A stretch of DNA of 58,405 bases from an uncultured Acidobacteriota bacterium (GCA_903845115.1 CAIMWE010000049.1:1-58405), one strand, 5' to 3'; shown: positions 36,591 to 45,622, numbered from the stretch's first letter. Program-made: numbers and translations. Notes: generated from the sequence alone by a model not told the origin.

Positions 36591-36596
36591 AACCTA
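36591..36596 (-). promoter_or_regulatory. -10-like TAGGTT, 7 nt before rsmA GTG
   Basis: Minus strand TAGGTT with 7 nt to GTG 36583. A weaker -10, but the spacing repeats that of other units. Confidence 0.35.
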
Positions 36597-36682
36597 CCAT
36601 CAAACGAGAGGGCGACGGCACGAATCGCCGGATTCGGTTCGCACCCGGATCAACCAGCCGAGCCCCGAGGAGAACGAACAGA

Positions 36683-37009
36683 ATGTCCGCTAACGTCACC
36701 GAACTCACCGAGGCGACCTTCGAGTCGTCGGTCCTGAAGAGCGAAAAGCCGGTCCTCGTCGACTTCTGGGCCGTCTGGTGCGGGCCCTGCCGCCAGGTGG
36801 CCCCGATCGTCGAGGCTCTCGCCGAGAAGTGGGGGACCAAGGCCGTGGTCGTGAAGCTGAACGTGGACGACGTCCCGTCGGTGGCCGAGAAGTACGGGAT
36901 CATGTCGATTCCCACCCTGATGCTCTTCAAGAACGGACAGGTCGTGGAGCGGGTCATCGGGGTGGCTCCCCAGTCCTCGCTGGAGAAGAAGTTCGAGCCC
37001 TATTTCTAG
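36683..37009 (+). CDS. trxA: Thioredoxin
   Basis: 108 aa cytosolic disulfide reductase. Active site WCGPC at 32-36 (DFWAVWCGPCRQVAP), cis-Pro in SIPTLMLFKNGQ near 75, and the family end EKKFEPYF. Normal length. ATG at 36683 preceded by GAGGAG. The stop and last five codons fall in a 21-bp inverted repeat. Confidence 0.97.
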   Translation: MSANVTELTEATFESSVLKSEKPVLVDFWAVWCGPCRQVAPIVEALAEKWGTKAVVVKLNVDDVPSVAEKYGIMSIPTLMLFKNGQVVERVIGVAPQSSLEKKFEPYF

Positions 37010-37041
37010 AGGCGCCGAAGCGCCTCTAGAAATGAGGGCTC
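36995..37041 (+). terminator. Stop-codon-spanning inverted repeat after trxA
   Basis: 36995-37015 pairs with 37020-37041 over 21 bp with a single bulged G and a CGAA loop. The stop TAG (37007-37009) is in the left arm, so TTTCTAGAGGCGC is mirrored as GCGCCTCTAGAAA. Very stable. No T tract. Confidence 0.85.
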
Positions 37042-37055
37042 TAGGCAACATTGAT

Positions 37056-37083
37056 CAGGGAAACCCGAGCCCGGGTTTCCCTG
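37056..37083 (+). terminator. GGGAAACCC hairpin downstream of trxA
   Basis: Perfect 12-bp stem CAGGGAAACCCG (37056-37067) / CGGGTTTCCCTG (37072-37083), 4-nt loop. Same family as hairpins after groEL, lpd and the glycerophosphodiesterase. Confidence 0.75.
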
Positions 37084-37092
37084 CGGTCCGCC

Positions 37093-37125
37093 GGACCTAC
37101 CTTTCCGCGTCCCGGGGATGAGGGG
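37093..37125 (+). repeat. Degenerate 3'-end repeat, copy D
   Basis: CTACCTTTCCG followed by CCGGGGATGAG resembles the tail of copy B (CCACCCTTCCGG...CCGGGATGAG). It is followed by a short GGGGCCGGGC tandem. Copies A-D all lie just after plus-strand genes. Confidence 0.4.
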
Positions 37126-37212
37126 CCGGGCGGGGCCGGGCGGGGCTGACCGAGGCGGATCAGAAGACCTCCCGGAAGCCAGGGCCCACGCATGGGCCGC
37201 GTTCCCGCTCGG

Positions 37213-37578
37213 TCACTTGAGGGGGGTCGGGATCGGGGCGGGGCCGGGCATCACTCGCTTGGCGACCGGGCCGTCGGGGCCGTCCAGGTAGAAGACCCGG
37301 ACCCTCGTCCCGCGCACCAGGGTGGTCTCCAGAACGGTCGACTCGTCGATCCGGAACGCCCGTCCGGTCTCGCCCACTTCCGCCACGATCAGGTACTGGC
37401 CCGGTTCGTATTTCAGGCACGCGCCGGCCGCCCTCAGGTACGGAGGAGGGGTCGGGGTCGGGGTGGCCGTCGGGGTGGGGGTCGATTTCGGCTTCTTCTT
37501 CGTGGCGGCCTGCAGCGGCACGGGCGCGCTCCCGGCGAGCGCCACGGCGAGCAGGAAGACGGCAAACCTCGATCGCAT
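37213..37578 (-). CDS. Small secreted Thr-Pro-rich protein, unknown function
   Basis: 121 aa. Signal peptide MRSRFAVFLLAVALAGSAPV with cleavage likely after LQA (about 24); then a basic stretch, a TPTPTATPTPTPPP linker (about 32-46) and a compact C-terminal domain (about 50-121; ACLKYEPGQYLIVAEVGETG and RGTRVRVFYLDG) of beta character, possibly a small OB/SH3-like fold. No recognised family. ATG at 37578 lies 10 nt after TATCCT. Convergent with trxA, divergent from the MoxR operon. Confidence 0.65.
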   Translation of the reverse strand: MRSRFAVFLLAVALAGSAPVPLQAATKKKPKSTPTPTATPTPTPPPYLRAAGACLKYEPGQYLIVAEVGETGRAFRIDESTVLETTLVRGTRVRVFYLDGPDGPVAKRVMPGPAPIPTPLK

Positions 37579-37588
37579 CGCGAGGCGG

Positions 37589-37594
37589 AGGATA
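37589..37594 (-). promoter_or_regulatory. -10 box TATCCT before secreted protein
   Basis: Minus strand TATCCT, 10 nt from ATG 37578; nearly leaderless mRNA expected. Confidence 0.4.
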
Positions 37595-37602
37595 GCCGAG
37601 AC

Positions 37603-37619
37603 GAATGCCGTCGGCATTC
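37603..37619 (-). promoter_or_regulatory. Palindromic operator candidate
   Basis: GAATGCCG-T-CGGCATTC, a perfect 8+1+8 palindrome covering the -35 zone of the secreted-protein gene and lying about 190 bp upstream of the MoxR operon. A dimeric regulator could bind here. Confidence 0.4.
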
Positions 37620-37809
37620 CGATTGCTCCCCACGGAGTGGAAGGCGTCTGCGGGTGCCACTTTGGCTTCAGCCATACCCGCGGGAGCTTTTCCCGGATGC
37701 CGTTTCGTCGCGCCCCCGGGCGCCCGCCACGGTCACCGGCGCGAGGAATTCTCTCGATTCCGACGAACTGGACCAGACCGAGCACGAGACCGAGGAGAAG
37801 AGACGACCG

Positions 37810-38826
37810 ATGACGACAAGTGCTGTGGGATTCGACGCCGCCGCCCTGAACGAGAAGATCCGGGAGAAGTCGCTCGCCGTCTCGGCGCTGCTGGCGGAGA
37901 TCAGGAAAGTGATCGTGGGCCAGGGGGCCATGGTGGAGCGGCTCGTCGTGGGCCTCCTGGCCGACGGGCACGTGCTCCTGGAGGGGGTTCCCGGTCTCGC
38001 CAAGACGCTCGCCGTCCGGACTCTCGCCCGCGGCCTCGACGCGTCGTTCTCGAGGATCCAGTTCACGCCCGACCTCCTTCCCGCGGACCTCGTCGGGACG
38101 CTGGTCTTCAACCCGAAGACCCAGGAGTTCGTGACGCGGAAGGGACCGATCTTCGCGCACATCCTCCTCGCCGACGAGATCAACCGCGCCCCCGCGAAGG
38201 TCCAGTCGGCCCTGCTCGAGGCGATGCAGGAGCGCCAGGTGACGATCGGGGACACGACGTCGCTCCTCCCGTCGCCCTTCCTCGTCCTCGCGACGCAGAA
38301 CCCGATCGAGCAGGAGGGGACGTACCCGCTCCCCGAGGCGCAGGTGGACCGATTCCTCATGAAGCTGAGGATCTCCTACCCCGCGAAGGCGGAGGAGCGG
38401 CAGATCCTCGAACGGATGGGCGAGTCCACCGAGGGCGAGGCGTCCGCGCAGGTGCGCCCGGTCCTCGCGCCGCCCGCCATCCGGGAGCTCCAGGCGCTGG
38501 TCCGGAAGCTCTACGCCGACGAACGGATCAAGGGATATCTCGTCGAGCTGGTCTCCGCGACCCGCGACCCGAAGGCCTACGGCCTCCCCGACCTCGCCGA
38601 TTTCGTGTCGTGGGGCGCCTCGCCCCGCGCCACGCTCGCCCTCCTGGCGGCCGCCCGCGCGCACGCCTTCCTCCAGGGCCGCGGCTACGTCGTCCCGGAG
38701 GACATCAAGGAGATCGCGCCCGACGTCCTCAGACACCGGGTCCTCCTCAGCTACGAGGCCGAGGCCGAGAACGTGACGAGCGACCAGGTCGTCGCCCGGA
38801 TCCTCGAGCGCGTCGAAGTTCCCTGA
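37810..38826 (+). CDS. MoxR-family AAA+ ATPase
   Basis: 338 aa chaperone-like ATPase. Walker A GVPGLAKT near 59, Walker B ILLADEINRAPAK near 117, sensor VLATQNPIEQEGTYPLPEAQ near 158-177, arginine finger region VDRFLMKL, then the C-terminal lid. MoxR proteins act with VWA proteins encoded downstream to mature or regulate envelope complexes. First gene of a six-gene operon; GAGGAG about 11 nt before ATG 37810. 23 bp to the DUF58 gene. Confidence 0.93.
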   Translation: MTTSAVGFDAAALNEKIREKSLAVSALLAEIRKVIVGQGAMVERLVVGLLADGHVLLEGVPGLAKTLAVRTLARGLDASFSRIQFTPDLLPADLVGTLVFNPKTQEFVTRKGPIFAHILLADEINRAPAKVQSALLEAMQERQVTIGDTTSLLPSPFLVLATQNPIEQEGTYPLPEAQVDRFLMKLRISYPAKAEERQILERMGESTEGEASAQVRPVLAPPAIRELQALVRKLYADERIKGYLVELVSATRDPKAYGLPDLADFVSWGASPRATLALLAAARAHAFLQGRGYVVPEDIKEIAPDVLRHRVLLSYEAEAENVTSDQVVARILERVEVP

Positions 38827-38849
38827 AGACGGACCAGACCGACAGACCG

Positions 38850-39737
38850 ATGCTGCCCCGCGAGATCGCGAAGAAGATCCACCGGATCCGGATCCGGACG
38901 AACCGCCTGGTCGACGCCGGCCTGGGCGGGGAGTACCACTCGGTCTTCCGGGGCCGCGGGATGGAGTTCTCGGAGGTGAGGGAGTACGTCCCCGGCGACG
39001 ACGTCCGGTCGATCGACTGGAACGTCACGGCCCGGACGGGTACCCCCCACGTCAAGAAGTACGTCGAGGAGCGCGACCTCACCGTCCTCCTGGTCCTCGA
39101 CCTCTCGGCCTCCCAGCAGTTCGGGTCGCGCTACCTCACGAAGCGGGACCTGATGGCCGAGCTCTCGGGCTTCCTCGCCTTCGCGGCGGTGAAGAACAAC
39201 GACCGCGTCGGGGCCCTCTTCGTCACCGACAGGACCGAGCTCTACCTCCCGCCGCGGAAGGGGTTCGACCACGCGATGACGATCGTGCGGGACGCGCTCC
39301 ACCTCGAGGCGAAGGGGACCCGCACGGGCCTCGCCCTCGCCTTCCGGAGGGCGGCCTCGCTCCTCAAGCAGCGCTCGGTCGTCTTCGTCCTCTCCGACTT
39401 CCTCGATTCCGGCTACGAGAAGCCCCTCAAGATGCTGCGCCGCCGCCACGACGTCGTGGCCATCCCGATCGCCGACCCCGCCGAGGGGGCGATCCCGGAC
39501 CGAGGGCTGGTCCGGCTCCGCGACGCCGAGACCGGGGAGACCCGGGTCTTCGACGCCGGAGCTCCCGAATTCCGCGCGCTCTGGGGCCGGGCGATCGGCG
39601 GCCCCTTCCCGGACTGCGCCGCTCTCTTCCGCTCCGCGGGCATCGACTCGATCCCGCTCCGGACCGATCAGCCCTACGAGCGGCCGCTCGTGAGGTTCTT
39701 CAAGGAGCGGGAGCGGCGCAAGGGGGCAGGCCGGTGA
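38850..39737 (+). CDS. DUF58 domain protein
   Basis: 295 aa, VWA-like fold. Family hallmark FRGRGMEFSEVREYVPGDDVRSIDW (split: GRGMEFSEVREY near 38-49, DVRSIDWNVTARTG near 54-67), then a degenerate MIDAS VLDLSASQQFG near 86 and VFVLSDFLDSG near 175. Cytosolic, without membrane helices. Usually encoded after moxR; exact role unknown. The next gene begins inside its stop (GTGA). Confidence 0.92.
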   Translation: MLPREIAKKIHRIRIRTNRLVDAGLGGEYHSVFRGRGMEFSEVREYVPGDDVRSIDWNVTARTGTPHVKKYVEERDLTVLLVLDLSASQQFGSRYLTKRDLMAELSGFLAFAAVKNNDRVGALFVTDRTELYLPPRKGFDHAMTIVRDALHLEAKGTRTGLALAFRRAASLLKQRSVVFVLSDFLDSGYEKPLKMLRRRHDVVAIPIADPAEGAIPDRGLVRLRDAETGETRVFDAGAPEFRALWGRAIGGPFPDCAALFRSAGIDSIPLRTDQPYERPLVRFFKERERRKGAGR

Positions 39738-40810
39738 GGGGCGCGCTCGCGTCGCGGGGCGCCGGAGCGCTCCTCGCGGCCGGCCTCGCCGGGCTCGCCG
39801 TTTTCCTCGGAGGGGCCGCCTCCCTCCACGGCGCCGCGACGCCGGAGATCCGCTTCACCTCGTCGCTCGACCGGACGGAGACGGCGCTCGGGGACCGCGT
39901 GGTCGCCACCTACAAGGCCCCTCTCCCCGCGGGGTGGAAGCTCGAGCTGGACGCGCTCGTCTCCCCGAAGCTGGAAGGGAACGTGCAGGCCGGCACGGCC
40001 TTTGACTTCGCGACGCCGCTCCTCGCCCAGGCCCCGGGCAAGGAATCCGACGGGGCCGACTGGACCCTGTCGGCTCCGTTCACGCCCCTCGTCGCCGGGG
40101 AGCTTCCGGTGCCCGGCCCACGGCTGGTGCTGGTCTCCCCCGACGGGACGAGGGCTCCCGTCCGGCCTCCGGCGCTTTCCTTGAAGGTCTCCTCCAGGCT
40201 CCCGTCGGGCCAGAGGCCCGAGGAGCTCGCCCCGAAGGACGACCGCCCCGTGAGGATCCCGCCGCTCGGACCGTGGTTCTGGGGCGCGGTCGTCGTCCTC
40301 GCGCTGGCCGCCGCGGCACTCGTGGCATATCTGCTCCGGCGGAAGAAGGCCGTCTCCGCCACGACCGCGCCGGAGATGCCGGCGCTGCCGCCCGGTCCCG
40401 AGCTCCTCGCCTCGCTCGAAGAGCTCGCGGCGCGCCTTCCGTCGGACCGGGACGACCCGCGGGCCTTCTACTCCGAGCTGACCCGCGTGACGAAGCGCTA
40501 CCTCGAGCGCCAGCTCCGGCTTCCGGTCCTGGAGTGGACCACCTTCGAGACGGTCCGGCGGCTCCGGGACAAGGGGTGGGAGCTCCCGCGCGAGATCGCC
40601 TTCTCCGAGCTCCTCGGCGCGGCCGACCAGGTCAAGTTCGGGCGCGGGTCGGCGACGAGGGACGAGGCATCCCGCCACCTCGCGAGGGCCCGGGCGCTCT
40701 ACGAGCACGTGGAAGGGACGCTCGCCGCGGCCGCCGCGGCCGCGGCCCCGGCGGCGCGGCGGCCCGCCGCCCCTCCCGTTCCTTCGCAGAAGACGGGGAC
40801 CGCGCCGTGA
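39734..40810 (+). CDS. Bat-operon membrane protein of unknown function
   Basis: 358 aa. Signal/anchor helix (about 10-34), a periplasmic beta-rich domain (about 37-165; TPEIRFTSSLDRTETALGD), a membrane helix near 176-198 (FWGAVVVLALAAAALVAYLL) and a cytosolic helical domain (about 215-335). The N-terminal domain resembles the start of BatD, and the C-terminal part resembles the DUF4381-type proteins found at this operon position. Start GTG at 39734 overlaps the upstream stop; the end overlaps the next gene by GTGA. Alanine/proline-rich tail. Confidence 0.72.
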   Translation: MRGALASRGAGALLAAGLAGLAVFLGGAASLHGAATPEIRFTSSLDRTETALGDRVVATYKAPLPAGWKLELDALVSPKLEGNVQAGTAFDFATPLLAQAPGKESDGADWTLSAPFTPLVAGELPVPGPRLVLVSPDGTRAPVRPPALSLKVSSRLPSGQRPEELAPKDDRPVRIPPLGPWFWGAVVVLALAAAALVAYLLRRKKAVSATTAPEMPALPPGPELLASLEELAARLPSDRDDPRAFYSELTRVTKRYLERQLRLPVLEWTTFETVRRLRDKGWELPREIAFSELLGAADQVKFGRGSATRDEASRHLARARALYEHVEGTLAAAAAAAAPAARRPAAPPVPSQKTGTAP

Positions 40811-41862
40811 CCGGACTCCTCGCCGCCGCCGGCGCGTGGCTCCCCCCGGGGCTCTCCTTCCGCGACCCGGTGGCTTTCTGGCTCCTCCTCGCCGTGCCGC
40901 TCGCGATCCTCTTCCGCGTGGCGAGGGAAAGGCTCGGGGAAGGGGCGCTCACGGTGCCGACGCTGGCCGCGGCGGCGCGGTGCCGGCCCACCTGGCGGGT
41001 CCGGTTCCGCCACGTTCCCTTCGTCCTGGCTCTCCTCGGCTTCGCCGGGCTCGTGGTGGCGCTGGCCCGCCCGCGCCTCGGCCTGGAGAGGACGGAGTCC
41101 TGGACCGAAGGGGTCGACATCGTCGTCGCGCTGGACGCTTCCGGGTCGATGGCCGCCGAGGACTTCAAGCCGAAGAACCGGTTCTTCGTCGCCAAGGGGG
41201 CCGTGAGGTCCTTCGTCGAGGGGCGCCCGCACGACCGGATCGGCCTGCTGACGTTCGCCGGGCGGTCCCGGACCGTCGCCCCCCTCACCACCGACCGGAC
41301 GATGGTCCTCACGCAGCTTCAGGCCCTCAAGCTGGGCGATCAGGGAGACGGGACCGCGATCGGCATGGCGCTCGGGAACGCGCTCTCCCGGCTCAAGCCG
41401 TCCCGCGCGAAATCCAAGGTCGTGGTCGTCGTGACCGACGGCGGGAACAACGCGGGCGAGATCGACCCCGACACGGCGGCCGGGATCGCGAAAGCGCTCG
41501 GGGTCAGGGTTTACACGATCGGGGTCGGGTCGGGAGACGCCGAGGTGGAGATCCCGGTCCAGATGAAGGACCCCGTCACGGGCCGGATCACCGAGCAGCG
41601 CGTCCGCGCGAAGGTGGACGTCGACGAGGCGCTCCTCCAGCGCATCGCCGACAAGACCGGAGCCCGGTTCTTCCGGGCCACCGACGCCGCCGGGCTCAAC
41701 CAGATCTTCTCGGCGATCGACCAGATGGAGAAGAGCGAGATCAAGACCGCCACGTTCACGCGCTGGCGGGAGATCTTTCCGGGGGTCCTCCTCCCCTCGG
41801 CCGTCTGCCTCGCCCTCGCTGGCCTGCTTTCTGCGTTCGTCTTCCCGGTGGTGCCCCGATGA
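40807..41862 (+). CDS. batA: BatA-like VWA membrane protein
   Basis: 351 aa. Two N-terminal helices (about 22-38 and 73-92), a VWA domain with intact MIDAS DASGSMAAEDF near 110 and TDGGNNAGE near 213, and a C-terminal helix (about 322-345, GVLLPSAVCLALAGLLSAFV). Part of the Bat (Bacteroides aerotolerance) set, thought to act in envelope stress. GTG at 40807 overlaps the previous stop; ATGA couples it to the next gene. Gene symbol by operon position. Confidence 0.88.
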   Translation: MTGLLAAAGAWLPPGLSFRDPVAFWLLLAVPLAILFRVARERLGEGALTVPTLAAAARCRPTWRVRFRHVPFVLALLGFAGLVVALARPRLGLERTESWTEGVDIVVALDASGSMAAEDFKPKNRFFVAKGAVRSFVEGRPHDRIGLLTFAGRSRTVAPLTTDRTMVLTQLQALKLGDQGDGTAIGMALGNALSRLKPSRAKSKVVVVVTDGGNNAGEIDPDTAAGIAKALGVRVYTIGVGSGDAEVEIPVQMKDPVTGRITEQRVRAKVDVDEALLQRIADKTGARFFRATDAAGLNQIFSAIDQMEKSEIKTATFTRWREIFPGVLLPSAVCLALAGLLSAFVFPVVPR

Positions 41863-43742
41863 CGCGCCGGCTCCTCGACCTCTTTTCCTCCCCCTGGTTC
41901 CTGGCCGCGACCCTGGCGGTCGTCGCGGCCGGGGGGGCCGCCCTGTTCCTGGCGGCGGCCCGGCTCTCGAAACGCCGGTCGGAGCTGGTCTCCCCGGCGC
42001 TCGCGCTCCGCAGCGGTCTCGCAACGTCCCGCGCCGGGGCGATCGGGCGGGGCCTCCTCGTCGCGGTGGCGATCCTGGGGATCGGCATCGCCCTCGCCAG
42101 GCCCCGCTGGGGGTTCGAGAAGGAGGAGGCTCACCGCAAGGGGACCGACGTCGTCCTGGTTCTCGACACCTCGGCCTCGATGCGCGCGGCCGACGTCACG
42201 CCTTCGCGGTTCGTGCTGGCCAGACAGGCGGCCCTTTCCCTCCTCTCCAGGCTTCCCGAGGACCGGGTCGCCCTCGTCGCCTGCGAGGGGGACGCCCAGG
42301 TTCTCGTCCCCCTCACGCTCGACACCGCCGCGGCCGCCCTCTTCCTGGAGGCCCTCGAGCCGGGAATCGGGACGCTTCCCGGGACGTCGCTGGCCGCCGG
42401 GATCCAGTCCGCCTCCGAGCTGTTCCCCGCCGGCCCCTCCGGAAGCCGGCAGTGCGTCGTGATCTCGGACGGGGAGGACCTCGAGGGAGGGGTCGACGAG
42501 GCGGCCGCGAAGGCGAAGAAGGAAGGGATCGTCGTCCACACGGTCCTGGTCGGAGCGGAGAAGGGAGCGCCGATCCCCGAGTACGACGTGGCCGGGAGGA
42601 TGTCCGGCTACAAGCTCGACTCGAGCGGCTCGCCGGTCCTCTCCCACGCCAACGCCGAGGTCCTCCGGAAGCTCGCCGCGGCGACGGGAGGGAGCTTCTC
42701 GAAGGTCTCCCCCGGGAGAACCGACCTGGAAGGGGCGGCGAGGGAGATCGACCGGGCCGCGCGGAGGCCCCTGGACGAGGCCGTCCTGACGAACCGGCCC
42801 GAGCGATATCAGCTCCCGCTCGCCGTGGGGGCGGTCGCGGCCGCGCTCCTCCTCCTCGGGCGGCCCGTGATCCGTTTCCGCAGGCCGTCGTGGCTCCGCA
42901 GGGCCGCGGCGGCCGCCCCGCTCGCCGTCGTCGTCTCCTGTCTCGCCGTCGTCCTCGCCCTGGGACCGGCTCCCCTGCTGGCGGCCGGCGAGCCGGGCGC
43001 GGCGCCCACCCCCACCCCCGCCCCGGCCCCGCCGTCGCTCTGGCAGCGGATCCTCTCGCGCCCGCCGTTCACGACGGCCCGCAGCGAGGCGAAGGAGGGG
43101 GCCAAGGCCCTCGAGGCGAAGCGGGTCGAGGACGCGGTCGGCCATTTCTCGAGGCAGAAGGAGCTCGCTCCGGGAGCCGCGGCCGGAGACTACAACCTCG
43201 GGACCGCCCTCTCCCGGGCGGGCAAGACGCCGGAGGCGGTCGCCTCGCTCGAGAGCGCACGCAAGACGGGGAGCCGCGATCTGGCGCGGGACGCCGCCTA
43301 CAACGAGGGGAAGGCCCTCTACTCGGGAGGCGACTGGGCCGGGTCGGCCGCGGCCTTCCGGGAAGCCCTCCGCCTCGCGCCCGGAGACCCGGACGCGTCC
43401 TGGAACTACGAGCTCGCGCTCCGCCGCGCGGAAGAGCAGCAGAAGAAGGACCAGCAGAAGCAGAAGGACCAGGACCAGAAGGACAAGAAGAAGGACCAGG
43501 ACAAGGGCGACAAAGGCGACAAAGGCGACAAGGGGAAGCAGGACCCGCAGGACCAGAAGAACGACGAACAGAAGAAGCAGGAGCAGAAGGCCAGGGAGGA
43601 CCAGGAGTTCAAGAGCAAGGCGAACATGAGCCGGGAGAAGGCCGACCAGCTGCTGGCGGCGATCGCGAACGCCGACCGCGAGGAACAGAGGCGGAAGCTG
43701 GCCGAGCAGCGGAAGCAGCGGCGCGTGGCGAGGGACTGGTGA
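41859..43742 (+). CDS. BatB-BatC fusion: VWA domain plus TPR and charged tail
   Basis: 627 aa. Helices near 14-34 and 54-72, VWA domain with MIDAS LDTSASMRAAD near 101 and ISDGEDLEGG near 203, two further helices (about 310-330 and 345-368), then a periplasmic TPR array (about 388-522; DYNLGTALSRAGKTPEAVAS) and a Lys/Gln/Asp-rich low-complexity stretch (about 527-580) with KGD repeats. BatB (VWA) and BatC (TPR) are separate genes in many genomes; here they are one polypeptide. ATG at 41859 overlaps the batA stop; TGATG joins it to batD. Confidence 0.87.
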   Translation: MTRRLLDLFSSPWFLAATLAVVAAGGAALFLAAARLSKRRSELVSPALALRSGLATSRAGAIGRGLLVAVAILGIGIALARPRWGFEKEEAHRKGTDVVLVLDTSASMRAADVTPSRFVLARQAALSLLSRLPEDRVALVACEGDAQVLVPLTLDTAAAALFLEALEPGIGTLPGTSLAAGIQSASELFPAGPSGSRQCVVISDGEDLEGGVDEAAAKAKKEGIVVHTVLVGAEKGAPIPEYDVAGRMSGYKLDSSGSPVLSHANAEVLRKLAAATGGSFSKVSPGRTDLEGAAREIDRAARRPLDEAVLTNRPERYQLPLAVGAVAAALLLLGRPVIRFRRPSWLRRAAAAAPLAVVVSCLAVVLALGPAPLLAAGEPGAAPTPTPAPAPPSLWQRILSRPPFTTARSEAKEGAKALEAKRVEDAVGHFSRQKELAPGAAAGDYNLGTALSRAGKTPEAVASLESARKTGSRDLARDAAYNEGKALYSGGDWAGSAAAFREALRLAPGDPDASWNYELALRRAEEQQKKDQQKQKDQDQKDKKKDQDKGDKGDKGDKGKQDPQDQKNDEQKKQEQKAREDQEFKSKANMSREKADQLLAAIANADREEQRRKLAEQRKQRRVARDW

Positions 43743-45622
43743 TGCGGCGCCTCGCCATTCCTGCCGCCCTCGCCCTCGCTCTCGCCCTGGCCCCGCTCCG
43801 TCCCGCCGCCGCGCAGGGCGACGACGTCCGCGTGGAGGTCCTCGTGGACCGGCCCCGGCCCGCCCTGGACGAGACGATCCAGCTGACGTACGTCTTCCAC
43901 GGCACGGCCTCCACCGGGGCGATCAAGGCCCCGTCCGGCCTCCCCCTCAAGAACCTGGCGATCGTCTGGGGGCCCGCCACCTCGACGCAGATCCAGTTCA
44001 TGAACGGCAACCTGCAGAAGTCGGTCAGCATGTCGTGGCGCCTGAAGGCCATCGGAACCGGCGCGGCCGAGATCGGGGAGACCTCCTGGACCGTCGGTGA
44101 GAAGGCGCTGAAGGGAGCCCCGTACCTTTTCGAGGTCGGCCCCGCGCGCCGGAGCGGAGCCCCCGGCCCCGGCGTCGCCCATGGCCCGGACGAAGAGGAC
44201 CCGATGGCCCGGCCGTTCGGCGCTCCCTTCCCGGGACTCCGGAACGCCGGGACCGCGCGCCCGCGGCAGGACGCGCTCGTCATCTACTCCGTCACGCCCG
44301 ACCGGACGACCGCCTACGTGGGCGAGGAGATCGTCCTCCACTACGAGCTGATCACGCAGGCCGACATCCAGGGGCTCGAGTTCGTCGACCCCCCCAAGTT
44401 CCAGGGGGTCTGGGCCGAGGACCTGGAGAAGCCGGAGAAACCCGAGGGGCGCCGGGACACCTACGAGGGCCGCCAGGTGACCCGCTTCACCCTGCTGAGG
44501 AAGGCCATCGCCCCCCTGGCGCCCGGGACCGTCGCGATCCCGCCCGCCACGGTCCGCCTCGCGGTTCGCATGGCTTCCGACCCCTTCGCCGACCCGTTCA
44601 ACTTCATGCGGCCGACGTTCGTCGAGCGGTCGACCAAGCCGCTCTCCATCAAGGTCCTCCCGATCCCGGGCCACGCCGACTTCAAGGGGCCCGTCGGGAA
44701 GTTCGACCTCCACGCCTCGGTGGACCACGACCGGATCGCCGGGGGCGAGGCCGTCACGCTGAAGGTCAAGATGACGGGCAACGGGAACCTCCGGACCTCG
44801 GTCGACCCACCCCATCTCGACATCCCCGGTGCCCGCGTCTACCCGCCGACGGCCAAGAACAGCACCTCCCGGAGCGCTGGCCGCCCGGCCGCCCAGGCCG
44901 AGTGGAGCTACGTGATCGTCCCCGGGAGCGCCGGCGATTTCACGATCCCCCCCGTCCAGATCGCCATCTTCGACCCGGCCGAGAAGAGGGTGGTCGACAA
45001 GGCGACCGTGCCGCTGCACGTCTTCGTGGAGGGAACCCCGGCGCTCGCGGCCCAGAACGCCGCCACCGCGAAGGGGGGCGCGGCCGAGACCGTCGCCGCC
45101 GCCGAGCCGGCCTCCTCTTCGTCCCGCCAGCCTCCCCCTCTCCAGGGCGCGGCCCGCCCCGCTCCGGCCGAGCTGGCCTCAGTCCCGCCCTCCACGAACA
45201 GCGTCGACTTCAGCAGGGGGACCGTCACGCTCTCGCTCTGGGCCCTCCTCGGGATTCCGGCAGGGCTCATCGCGGCCGGAGGGGCCGTGCTCGCCGTCCG
45301 GAAACGCCTCCGTTCGCAGGGCGAGGTGGACGACGCCCTGCGGGGCGGACCCGACGAACCGAAGGAACGCGCGGCCGGCCGGATCGACCGGGCCCTCCGC
45401 CTCCTGCTCCACCGCCGGTGGGGAATTCCGGAGGCCGCCCCGGCTTCCGCCGTCCTCGAAGGTCTCGAGTCGGCCGGCGTCACGGCCGAGGTCCGCGAAA
45501 GCGTCCGCCTCCTGCTCGCCGAGCTCGACTTCCTCCGCTTCGCCCCCCAGCTCGGCGAGTACGGGGACAAGATCGACGAGGCCAGGAAGCAGGCCGCGAG
45601 AGTGTTCCGTCAGCTCCGATAG
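43742..45622 (+). CDS. batD: BatD-like oxygen-tolerance protein
   Basis: 626 aa. Signal peptide 1-25 (AIPAALALALALAPL...AAAQ), then a large periplasmic beta-sandwich part with repeated BatD-type strands (DETIQLTYVFHG; AYVGEEIVLHYELI near 193; GEAVTLKVKMTGNGN near 338), a membrane helix near 498-518 (LSLWALLGIPAGLIAAGGAVLAV) and a cytosolic C-terminus (520-626). Start ATG at 43742 shares its A with the preceding TGA. Last gene of the operon. Partner of the two VWA proteins in family context. Confidence 0.88.
   Translation: MRRLAIPAALALALALAPLRPAAAQGDDVRVEVLVDRPRPALDETIQLTYVFHGTASTGAIKAPSGLPLKNLAIVWGPATSTQIQFMNGNLQKSVSMSWRLKAIGTGAAEIGETSWTVGEKALKGAPYLFEVGPARRSGAPGPGVAHGPDEEDPMARPFGAPFPGLRNAGTARPRQDALVIYSVTPDRTTAYVGEEIVLHYELITQADIQGLEFVDPPKFQGVWAEDLEKPEKPEGRRDTYEGRQVTRFTLLRKAIAPLAPGTVAIPPATVRLAVRMASDPFADPFNFMRPTFVERSTKPLSIKVLPIPGHADFKGPVGKFDLHASVDHDRIAGGEAVTLKVKMTGNGNLRTSVDPPHLDIPGARVYPPTAKNSTSRSAGRPAAQAEWSYVIVPGSAGDFTIPPVQIAIFDPAEKRVVDKATVPLHVFVEGTPALAAQNAATAKGGAAETVAAAEPASSSSRQPPPLQGAARPAPAELASVPPSTNSVDFSRGTVTLSLWALLGIPAGLIAAGGAVLAVRKRLRSQGEVDDALRGGPDEPKERAAGRIDRALRLLLHRRWGIPEAAPASAVLEGLESAGVTAEVRESVRLLLAELDFLRFAPQLGEYGDKIDEARKQAARVFRQLR

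Noticed and set aside
37110-37150. GGGGCCGGGC tandem as a regulatory repeat or G-quadruplex
   Set aside because: Only two to three short copies in a GC-rich intergenic region; no further support.
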